Assembly (NCBI GenBank): GCA_035502855.1
Contig: DATJTX010000026.1
Coordinates: forward strand, 1 to 64,000
DNA from: Candidatus Baltobacteraceae bacterium
GTDB taxonomy: Bacteria; Vulcanimicrobiota; Vulcanimicrobiia; Vulcanimicrobiales; Vulcanimicrobiaceae
DNA: 64,000 bases
Direction of reading: 5' to 3'
Shown: positions 16,534-22,815 of the stretch, piece by piece
Position numbering within the stretch: position 1 is the first letter of the stretch
Layout: each line of letters starts with the position of its first letter
Made by a program: the position numbers and the translations under genes
The notes under the pieces: model-generated
Databases searched by the model: none
What the model saw: the letters and a program-made list of their open reading frames with translations, nothing else
What the model was told of the DNA's origin: nothing

Positions 16534-16749
16534 TCATGTCGCCATCGCTTGAAGATTTCGCATGCGAACTATGTTGTAAACCGCCGCAGTAAACGTAAAT
16601 TACCATCGAACGCGATCGAGTCCTCGGAATTTTGTCTTGCGCATCGGCCCGATGGTTTTCATCCGTCAGAAGCCCTCTTCGATTTGCTTTCGAATCCGTT
16701 GGCTGATGGCCCTACCCAGCATGACGCGTTGTACGTGCGTTTAGTGAAG
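16534..16749 (-). pseudogene. Decayed IS5/IS1182-group transposase C-terminus
   Basis: The minus-strand frame reads AISQRIRKQIEEGF, stop, RMKTIGPMRKTKFRGL, DRVRW, stop, FTFTAAVYNIVRMRNLQ. This is the standard C-terminus of IS5/IS1182-type DDE transposases (RKRIEEVFGWxKTVGGLRKTRxRG...FTLTAAAYNLVRMRxL). In-frame stops replace the GW after IEEGF and the residue after RW, and another stop precedes THVQRV. A terminal-repeat-like AGGCTGCGGAAAAG lies at 16408-16421. It is an old dead element beside the newer IS630. Confidence 0.82.
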
Positions 16750-16829
16750 TGCAAAATCAAAGTCCAGAGAAGGAGCGAAATCCCAGTACTGGCGGCACCA
16801 AATAATGTACATCGACAAAAAGTGGTGGT

Positions 16830-16847
16830 GGTTGTACCGGTTGTACC
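16830..16847. promoter_or_regulatory. Tandem GGTTGTACC repeat upstream of the RiPP precursor
   Basis: GGTTGTACC occurs twice back to back (16830-16838 and 16839-16847), about 137 bases before the precursor ATG. Each unit is nearly self-complementary at its ends (GGT/ACC), as in operator half-sites. TTGTAC could also serve as a -35 hexamer, with TATGCA further downstream. No regulator gene is present in the cluster, so the binding factor is unknown. Functional assignment is speculative. Confidence 0.35.
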
Positions 16848-16983
16848 GATGGTTCGTATGCAAATGTGGGCTTTTTTAACCAAGGAGCGTCGCTGGTTCC
16901 TAAAGAAGCCGGCCGTTGCGAACGGGGCGGCGCTATCCCCCGGACAGCATTTCTAACTCAAAGCTGACCGAGAGGTAATCATT

Positions 16984-17115
16984 ATGGATATCGAGGTCTA
17001 TGATGCGGTGGACAGTAGCCCTGCAGATGCAGGTAGTGTCGTCGCAGATGTAACCGCGTGTTGCTGCATCATCACGAGCTCGAGCTGCGATTGCAGTTCG
17101 TGCTCTGAAGCATAA
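16984..17115 (+). CDS. RiPP precursor peptide, azole-type (LAP)
   Basis: A 43-residue frame, too short for routine ORF lists. GAGAGG lies eight bases before the ATG. The leader is acidic (MDIEVYDAVDSSPADAG, then SVVADVT). The C-terminal part ACCCIITSSSCDCSSCSEA has six Cys, six Ser and one Thr in 19 residues. Such cores are substrates for YcaO cyclodehydratases that turn Cys/Ser/Thr into azolines, which a SagB-type oxidase makes into azoles; both enzymes are encoded just downstream. The block CIITSSS is reminiscent of the mixed Cys/Thr/Ile/Ser core of plantazolicin. The leader-core border is not set by a GG or obvious protease site. Confidence 0.85.
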   Translation: MDIEVYDAVDSSPADAGSVVADVTACCCIITSSSCDCSSCSEA

Positions 17116-17200
17116 CGTCCGACGTTAGCAAAGGGGGGCGGCAGTACTGCAGACTGTTGACTCCCCAGCCTCAATCGACTTTCCAATATCGCGGTCTTAT

Positions 17201-17224
17201 ACGTCTTGGCGTGTCGCCAGACGT
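17201..17224 (+). promoter_or_regulatory. Stem-loop between precursor and modification genes
   Basis: ACGTCTTGGCG (17201-17211) pairs with CGCCAGACGT (17215-17224) around a TGT loop, with one bulged base. No T tract follows, so it is not a classic terminator. Structures at this place in RiPP operons often make the precursor mRNA more abundant than the enzyme mRNA by attenuation or 3'-end protection. That role is inferred here from position only. Confidence 0.5.
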
Positions 17225-17270
17225 CTAGCTGTACCTTGCTCGTGTCCATTATGTTTGCACGGGAGGACCC

Positions 17271-18155
17271 ATGTCGGTTACGCATTCCGAAACGTATCGG
17301 TTATTGTCTGGCGTCTCCGTTCAATCCATCGGTAGTGATGAGGTGTTCATCACCGGCGCTGGGCGGATCACTGCGGTCAACGGCCCGTCCTCCGCAATTG
17401 CGTCATTCATTCGCACGTTCCAAGACGAAGCGGGAAGCAATTTCGAGGATGCATTCCGCTCCCTCGAAGATCTCGAAGGCACTAAGACGAGCCGCGAACA
17501 ATTCAAAAAGCTCTTCGACTCGCTGGTGGGAAGTTCGCTGCTGAAGCCGAACGTTGCGGTCCCGAAGACATTCCGTAGAGCGATCGTTGTCTCGCGTTTC
17601 GATCTCGAACTCACCGAGAATCATATCGAACGGAGTTCTGCGGAAGTGCTCTGCACGCACGTACTCGGCCGTCACCAAGATGGCGCGACGTTGTCGTCTT
17701 TCATCGACGGCGCTACTCAGAGCGACGTCGTTCTCGCGGTGGGATTGCACGAACACGAGTTCTACGCGCTGAATCGCCGGCTCGCGCCATCGTCGATTCC
17801 GTGGGTATTCATAGAATGCTCCACGCGGAAAGCGGTCGTGAGCCCGATTCTGCGGGCTGGGCGTTTCGCTTGTTACGAATGCCTGCGTCTTCGGCGACTC
17901 GGAACGTTGCGCGACATAATGCAGAACTCGATTCTGGAGGAACGCGTAAGCCGCGGACTCACGCCCGAAGTTTCCGCGCTTCGCGAGCTCACCACTCCAG
18001 AACGGGAGATGATCCGGGCGTTGCTGTTGCGTCGGCTCTACACATCGGAAGTTGCGATGGAGGATGCGTTTCTGTTCGCCGATTTCTCGAACGGTACGGT
18101 TTCTGCTATCCCCTGCGCTCATATCCCCGAGTGCGCCGTCTGCTCCTCAAGCTAA
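17271..18155 (+). CDS. TOMM cyclodehydratase partner, E1-like (C/F-type) protein
   Basis: 294 residues. ATG at 17271 with GGGAGGA four bases upstream. The N-terminal ~90 residues have the winged-helix look of a RiPP recognition element. The middle resembles the ThiF/E1 fold (SDVVLAVGLHEHEF, IPWVFIECSTRKAVVSPI). Paired CxxC motifs, CYEC near residue 205 and CAVC near residue 290, would bind structural zinc as in McbB/SagC-type proteins. Such proteins bind the leader peptide and activate the YcaO partner. It ends 19 bp before the YcaO start. Whether it is a C-type or ocin-ThiF (F-type) protein cannot be settled by eye. Confidence 0.82.
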   Translation: MSVTHSETYRLLSGVSVQSIGSDEVFITGAGRITAVNGPSSAIASFIRTFQDEAGSNFEDAFRSLEDLEGTKTSREQFKKLFDSLVGSSLLKPNVAVPKTFRRAIVVSRFDLELTENHIERSSAEVLCTHVLGRHQDGATLSSFIDGATQSDVVLAVGLHEHEFYALNRRLAPSSIPWVFIECSTRKAVVSPILRAGRFACYECLRLRRLGTLRDIMQNSILEERVSRGLTPEVSALRELTTPEREMIRALLLRRLYTSEVAMEDAFLFADFSNGTVSAIPCAHIPECAVCSSS

Positions 18156-18174
18156 GATTGGACGCGATTTATCT

Positions 18175-19602
18175 ATGCCGTCAGGGAGTACGTTTGCTCA
18201 ATTGGTCGATCCGGAGGCCGGCATCATCTTACGCGCGTCGCTCAGCCGCAAGCCGCTTTGGTTCTCCGACATAAAATTCGCGTCAGCCTTCAGCAACCAG
18301 TGGCCGGGTCTGGTGGCGGCTCTCAGGGAAGAGCGTGCACGCCCGACCGAACGATCAAGAGAAGCTCGTTCAGCGTTCTGGAAGCCTTCGTCGGTTTCGG
18401 TCGGCGTCGGCTACGATACCGACTCGGCTCTGATCCGCGCGATAGCTGAAGGCGTCGAACGGTTCTGCGCTCAGATCATAGATCGGAAACGCCATGTATT
18501 TCGCGATGCATCGTACGCGGAAATGGCTGCCGAGGGACTCGTGCTTCCGATTGAAGACTATCAGGTACTTACGGACGAGCAGATAACAACGCAAGCGCGT
18601 CTGGAGCCTGAAACCGGCAAGGTTCCTGTCCGAAAGCTTACTCCGGACGACCAGATGACGTGGGTTCTCGTGCGTGAGTTGACCGAGAACAAGCCGGCGT
18701 ATGTTCCGATCCTGAACGCTTTTCTCGGTGTTCGTCCGCCGCGCCACCATGATCGGATCATCGAGCAGATCAGTACGGGCACGGCGTGTCACGGAACGTG
18801 GGAAGCCGCGGTATTGAGCGGGTTGTGCGAAGTGATCGAACGTGACGCGTTTGTAGGCATGTGGCTACGTCGTCTCTCACCGCCACGCGTGTCGCTGGAA
18901 TCGCTGCGCTCCGCGAGCGCCGTCCTCGATCGCATGGTCGGCGAATTTTCCCGCACGACGATAAAGCTCCACGTCAACGACCTCACCGCCAATTTCGGTG
19001 TGCCCACCTTCGTCGCTACGGCGACCCATGATAGGCCGCCATATGCCGTCGTCGGCGCGGGAACTCATCCGGACGCCGCCATCGCTGCGGAAAAAGCGAT
19101 CTACGAAGTTCTCATGGCTGTTGCGGGCTACGTCGAGTCCACGTATCTGAGCGAGAATTGGGATTTCTGGAAGGTATTGCCAGAGGGCAAGATCCTCTCG
19201 GATCATGAGATCTCGCACATGAAAGACCACTCGGAGCTATACGTGAAGAACGACTTGCGGTCGCGCTTGGACTTCTATCTGACGGCTCCCGAAGTGGAAT
19301 TCCGAGGGCAGACGTATCTCGGAGATCGGCATGGCGGCGATCCCGGCGCGATGCTCGATTTTCTGATCGCCACGATGCGGAATGCTGGATATCCAGTATT
19401 CGTCAACGACCTTACGATTGACGAAGTCGATCGTCTCGGCTTGAAGGTGGTCAAGGTGTTCGTGCCGCGGCTTCTCCCTCTGTATTGCAGAGAGGCGAAC
19501 AAACCGCTTGGGTGTGCTCGGCTTTGGCAATACGAGCGGATCTTCCCTCAGCTACATGTGTTCGACGAGCCGCTGAATCCCTGGGCGCATCCATTTCCGT
19601 AA
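18175..19602 (+). CDS. YcaO cyclodehydratase (azoline-forming)
   Basis: 475 residues from the ATG at 18175; the open frame upstream overlaps the previous gene. YcaO ATP-binding signatures are visible: VGVGYDTDSALIRAIAEGVER (the SxxExxER-like first motif), then ISTGTACHGTWEAAVLSGL, CEVIERDAF, and HPDAAIAAEKAIYEVL. The C-terminus is NPWAHPFP, the Pro-rich end whose position matters for catalysis in azoline-forming YcaO proteins. It phosphorylates the peptide amide with ATP so that Cys/Ser/Thr side chains cyclise. Encoded as a separate D protein and not fused to the C protein. Confidence 0.92.
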   Translation: MPSGSTFAQLVDPEAGIILRASLSRKPLWFSDIKFASAFSNQWPGLVAALREERARPTERSREARSAFWKPSSVSVGVGYDTDSALIRAIAEGVERFCAQIIDRKRHVFRDASYAEMAAEGLVLPIEDYQVLTDEQITTQARLEPETGKVPVRKLTPDDQMTWVLVRELTENKPAYVPILNAFLGVRPPRHHDRIIEQISTGTACHGTWEAAVLSGLCEVIERDAFVGMWLRRLSPPRVSLESLRSASAVLDRMVGEFSRTTIKLHVNDLTANFGVPTFVATATHDRPPYAVVGAGTHPDAAIAAEKAIYEVLMAVAGYVESTYLSENWDFWKVLPEGKILSDHEISHMKDHSELYVKNDLRSRLDFYLTAPEVEFRGQTYLGDRHGGDPGAMLDFLIATMRNAGYPVFVNDLTIDEVDRLGLKVVKVFVPRLLPLYCREANKPLGCARLWQYERIFPQLHVFDEPLNPWAHPFP

Positions 19603-19617
19603 GGGTGAATCAGAAGT

Positions 19618-20430
19618 ATGCTGCTAGACAATACCGACGATTTTTCGACGCTGCTAAAGAACTCCGGTGTTCCCGAGGATCTTGGGCAGCTGTATTTTGC
19701 GCATCTCGACGTGCGGCCGCGACTTGATTCCGGGAAGCCGTTGCATCCGGCGATTATGCGCTACTTCAAGAAGCCGAACCGCGCGTTCATCGCCACGCGA
19801 GAGTTTCCGTTACCGGAACTGGACGCCGATGCCGGCGGGCGTTCGTTCGCGGACGTTGTCCATAGGCGCCGAAGCTTTCATGACTTCACCGGTGCGCCGA
19901 TGTCGCTGCAGGAACTGTCGACGCTGTTGAAGCTGGGCATGGGCGAGACGGGCGCTCTGCACAACGGTCAGGCGCGACGCGCATATGCATCTGGTGGCGC
20001 GATGTTCATAAACGACCTCTATATTATGGTCCGCAGCGTCGATGGTTTACCGCCCGGCCTTTATCATTTCAACGTCCAGCGTCACTTTCTTGAACTAGTC
20101 AGCGAGGGCGCACTGGATCTGAACGATTATTTCTATGATCAGTCTCGGCAGGGCGGCGTCGAGCGAGCCTCGCTCGAGAACTGCGCAGCTGCGCTCGTAA
20201 TGGTCGCGTTCTTGCGAAAGGCCGGCTATAAATACGGCGAGCGTGCGTGGAAACTCGCGCTTCTCGAGGCCGGGCATATCGGTCAAAATTTCTACTTGGC
20301 GACTGCTGCCCTCGACGACGTCGGCATCAACTCGGTCGGCGGCTGCAAGGAGCTTGAGCTCCGCGGTCTGCTCCCAATCGATGCCCGATCGGAAGCCATC
20401 CTGTACGCGCAGATCGTCGGAAAGGCCTGA
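19618..20430 (+). CDS. SagB-type FMN-dependent azoline dehydrogenase
   Basis: 270 residues. The nitroreductase-like fold begins with FADVVHRRRSFHDFTG, the RRS motif that contacts FMN. Then come LPPGLYHFNVQRHFLELV and the SagB catalytic region YKYGERAWKLALLEAGHIGQN with its Lys-Tyr pair near residue 205. The end is GGCKELELRGLLPID. It oxidises azolines to azoles on the precursor. It starts 15 bp after the YcaO stop with AAGGGTGA upstream, so C, D and B proteins are consecutive in one operon. Confidence 0.92.
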   Translation: MLLDNTDDFSTLLKNSGVPEDLGQLYFAHLDVRPRLDSGKPLHPAIMRYFKKPNRAFIATREFPLPELDADAGGRSFADVVHRRRSFHDFTGAPMSLQELSTLLKLGMGETGALHNGQARRAYASGGAMFINDLYIMVRSVDGLPPGLYHFNVQRHFLELVSEGALDLNDYFYDQSRQGGVERASLENCAAALVMVAFLRKAGYKYGERAWKLALLEAGHIGQNFYLATAALDDVGINSVGGCKELELRGLLPIDARSEAILYAQIVGKA

Positions 20431-20431
20431 C

Positions 20432-21343
20432 GTGTCTGACGCCGCGATATCCGTAGAAAAGGTGAGCAAATCGTACGGCTCTATCAATGCGCTGAAGGAC
20501 GTGTCGTTCTCCGTTCCGCGCGGCTCAGTGTGCGCGCTGCTCGGTCCTAATGGGGCGGGAAAGACGACGCTAGTCGAAATCATCGAGGGCTTGCGCAAGC
20601 CCGACGCTGGCGGCGTAGTCGTCGAAGGCCTGGATCCCTGGCGGGACGCGCGGAAGCTCAAAAACATTCTCGGCGTCCAACTTCAGGGTGCCGCAATGCA
20701 TGACCAGCTGACCGTTCGCGAGGCACTTGAGCTCTTTTCGTCGTTCTACGCGAAGAGCGCAAGTACGAGTTACCTACTCGATATGTTCGAGCTAGCGGAA
20801 TGCAAGAACACGCTCTTTCGCCATTTGTCAGGCGGTCAAAAGCAGCGGACGAGCCTGGCACTCGCGCTCGTCGGATCGCCGTCGATCATCATCTGCGACG
20901 AGCCGACGGTCGGGTTGGACCCCACGATCCGCGAGGAACTGCACCACACTTTGCTGCGCTTGAAGGCCAACGGGTGTACAATTCTTCTTACGACGCATTA
21001 CATCGAGGAAGCGGAGAAGCTTGCGGACATCGTCGGCTTCATTACACAGGGAACGATGGTCGCATTCGGTCGGCCCGCGGAGTTGATCGCCGCTCACGCC
21101 AGAGACAAGCAGGTCGTCGTGAGTTTCGAGCATGCCGTGCACGTAGACGCCTTGAAGCATATATCCGACGTCGACAGCCTGCGCGTGCTGAATGACAAGC
21201 GCTTTTCGTTCAGCACGAAGAACCCGGCGGCTGTCATCAGCTCCCTCGCTAAAGAGCACGCGTATCCGGCGCTTGCCGAAACCTCCATCGTCGATCCGAG
21301 CCTCGAGGATGTCTATTTCTCACTCAACGGAGGGCGTACCTGA
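20432..21343 (+). CDS. ABC exporter ATP-binding protein
   Basis: 303 residues from a GTG start one base after the dehydrogenase stop; longer upstream frames overlap that gene. Walker A is GPNGAGKTTL, the signature LSGGQKQR, Walker B IIICDEPTVGLDP, and the switch LTTHYIEEAEKLA. The C-terminal ~80 residues form the accessory domain common in CcmA/DrrA-type drug and peptide exporters. It pairs with the permease that follows with a TGATG overlap. Likely exports the modified peptide across the inner membrane and may confer self-resistance. Confidence 0.92.
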   Translation: MSDAAISVEKVSKSYGSINALKDVSFSVPRGSVCALLGPNGAGKTTLVEIIEGLRKPDAGGVVVEGLDPWRDARKLKNILGVQLQGAAMHDQLTVREALELFSSFYAKSASTSYLLDMFELAECKNTLFRHLSGGQKQRTSLALALVGSPSIIICDEPTVGLDPTIREELHHTLLRLKANGCTILLTTHYIEEAEKLADIVGFITQGTMVAFGRPAELIAAHARDKQVVVSFEHAVHVDALKHISDVDSLRVLNDKRFSFSTKNPAAVISSLAKEHAYPALAETSIVDPSLEDVYFSLNGGRT

Positions 21344-22164
21344 TGCGCGCCATTCTCGCCATGACGAAGACTTATCTGCTTCTCGCAGTCCGAATTCGTA
21401 CTGCCTTCATGTTCTCGTTCGTGTATCCATTCGCGTATCTCGTGCTCTACCTCACGGCCTTCGGTTCGCATGTTCCAGCCGCTCAACTGATCGGACCGCT
21501 TTTGGCATTTACGGTGCTCAGTCGGGCGCTGTTCGGAATCGGGACGCAGTTTTCTATGATGCGCGAGCGCGAGATACTGAAGCGCTATTGGTTGGCTCCC
21601 ATTACACCATTCCAAATTCTCATCAGCCGCCTCATCGGGAACTACCTACTGCTGATGATCGTCCTTGTTGCGCAGATTGCCATCGCGATGATCATCTTTC
21701 GGCTGCCCTTACTCGCGTCCCCGGTCGAACTGTTCGTTTTTCTCTCCATCGGCGTAATCGGCGTCTGCGCGATTGGGCTACTGGTTCCGAGCGTCGCGAA
21801 CACGACGCAGGAGGGGCAAATCATGAATCAGTGCTTGTTCTTCCTGTGCCTTTTGCTGTCTGGATCGGTCTTGCCCTTTCTCGCGCTGCCCACATGGGTT
21901 CGAGAGGGCGCGATGACCGCGCCGCCGGCCGTCTTGACGCTTGGTCTCAGTCGGCTTTTCTCGGGACACCCGCCGGCGAACGCCATGCTTTCTCTGGGTT
22001 TGGATCTCGTCGTCTGCGCGGTGACGTGCGTTGCGATCGCGGCCGCGCTGTTCCGTTGGGATCGCAATCAGGTTGTAACGACACCGCAGCGGGCGTATGC
22101 GGCGGTTTCGCTGCTTCCGTTGCTAGCGTTCTCCGTTGCTCTTGCTTACTTCAAAGTCATATAA
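21343..22164 (+). CDS. ABC-2 type exporter permease
   Basis: 273 residues with six predicted membrane segments. The ABC-2 hallmarks are MMREREILKRYWLAPITPFQ between the second and third segments and VPSVANTTQEGQIMNQ later. Its ATG shares one base with the ATPase stop (TGATG). No C39 peptidase domain is present in either exporter subunit, so the leader must be removed by something else. It forms the channel for the RiPP product with 20432-21343. Confidence 0.9.
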   Translation: MRAILAMTKTYLLLAVRIRTAFMFSFVYPFAYLVLYLTAFGSHVPAAQLIGPLLAFTVLSRALFGIGTQFSMMREREILKRYWLAPITPFQILISRLIGNYLLLMIVLVAQIAIAMIIFRLPLLASPVELFVFLSIGVIGVCAIGLLVPSVANTTQEGQIMNQCLFFLCLLLSGSVLPFLALPTWVREGAMTAPPAVLTLGLSRLFSGHPPANAMLSLGLDLVVCAVTCVAIAAALFRWDRNQVVTTPQRAYAAVSLLPLLAFSVALAYFKVI

Positions 22165-22176
22165 GAGGATTCAAGA

Positions 22177-22815
22177 ATGTCCATCCGCGTCGTTACGGCC
22201 GTTATTCTCGCCCTGGTCGTCTCGGCGAGCATCGAAAATGCTCGTGCCGCCTTGACGCCCTTGGCGTTCGATGCCACGTTCGAGGGGCACTTTTGGAACG
22301 ATTATCAGAAACACGCGTCTGCGCGATTCTCGATTACGCCGAACGCCGACGGTGCTTCGGTACAGTCGGTCGAGAACGGAAAGACGACATCTGGCGAAGT
22401 CACGGTCAAGGATGGGCAGCTGTCAGCTGTCTCGGGCGTGTGGGAAATCGAGGCGTATAACGACCTCGTCCGATTGACAGAGGACAACGCAAAGCCGTTT
22501 GCGGTCGGTAGTACCTGGCGCAGCAAGGTTCCGGTGCAAGTCGACAATACGCGCTTTGACGATGTCCCCGTTACAGTAACAGTGGCCTCAGTCGATGGGC
22601 CTAAGGTCGTACTTCAAGCAACAGGCACGTTGAGCGAAAATGCTATGTTGCGCGGATATTCCACACCCATTGTTCTCGACGTTAGCGCGGCGATGGCCAT
22701 CGTCGACGGGCAAATCGCAGCAGGGCGCCTCGCCGTTTCCGACGACGTCAAGTCGATGATCGGCGAACAGCAGCTCAATTGGCAATGGACTCTGGCGCCT
22801 GCACGATCGATGTGA
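22177..22815 (+). CDS. Secreted protein of unknown function in the RiPP cluster
   Basis: 212 residues. A signal peptide (MSIRVVTAVILALVVSASIENARA) precedes a beta-rich domain of about 185 residues with LTPLAFDATFEGHFWNDYQ and VGSTWRSKVPVQVDNTRFDD. No Cys and no catalytic motif seen. It lies between the exporter and the outer-membrane protein and overlaps the latter by 4 bp (GTGA). A periplasmic adaptor, chaperone or immunity role would fit, but nothing in the sequence decides it. Confidence 0.7.
   Translation: MSIRVVTAVILALVVSASIENARAALTPLAFDATFEGHFWNDYQKHASARFSITPNADGASVQSVENGKTTSGEVTVKDGQLSAVSGVWEIEAYNDLVRLTEDNAKPFAVGSTWRSKVPVQVDNTRFDDVPVTVTVASVDGPKVVLQATGTLSENAMLRGYSTPIVLDVSAAMAIVDGQIAAGRLAVSDDVKSMIGEQQLNWQWTLAPARSM

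Noticed and set aside
16444..16956. A 170-codon plus-strand frame ahead of the RiPP precursor
   Set aside because: The minus strand of the same DNA clearly encodes a decayed IS5/IS1182-type transposase end, and the plus-strand product has no recognisable domain.
18175..19602. YcaO acting in ribosomal S12 methylthiolation or thioamide formation
   Set aside because: The Pro-rich C-terminus, the E1-like partner, the SagB dehydrogenase and a Cys/Ser precursor all point to azoline formation; no TfuA is present.
16984..21343. Thiopeptide assignment for the precursor cluster
   Set aside because: The Cys/Ser-rich core is compatible, but no LanB-like dehydratase or pyridine-forming enzyme is present, so a linear azole peptide fits better.
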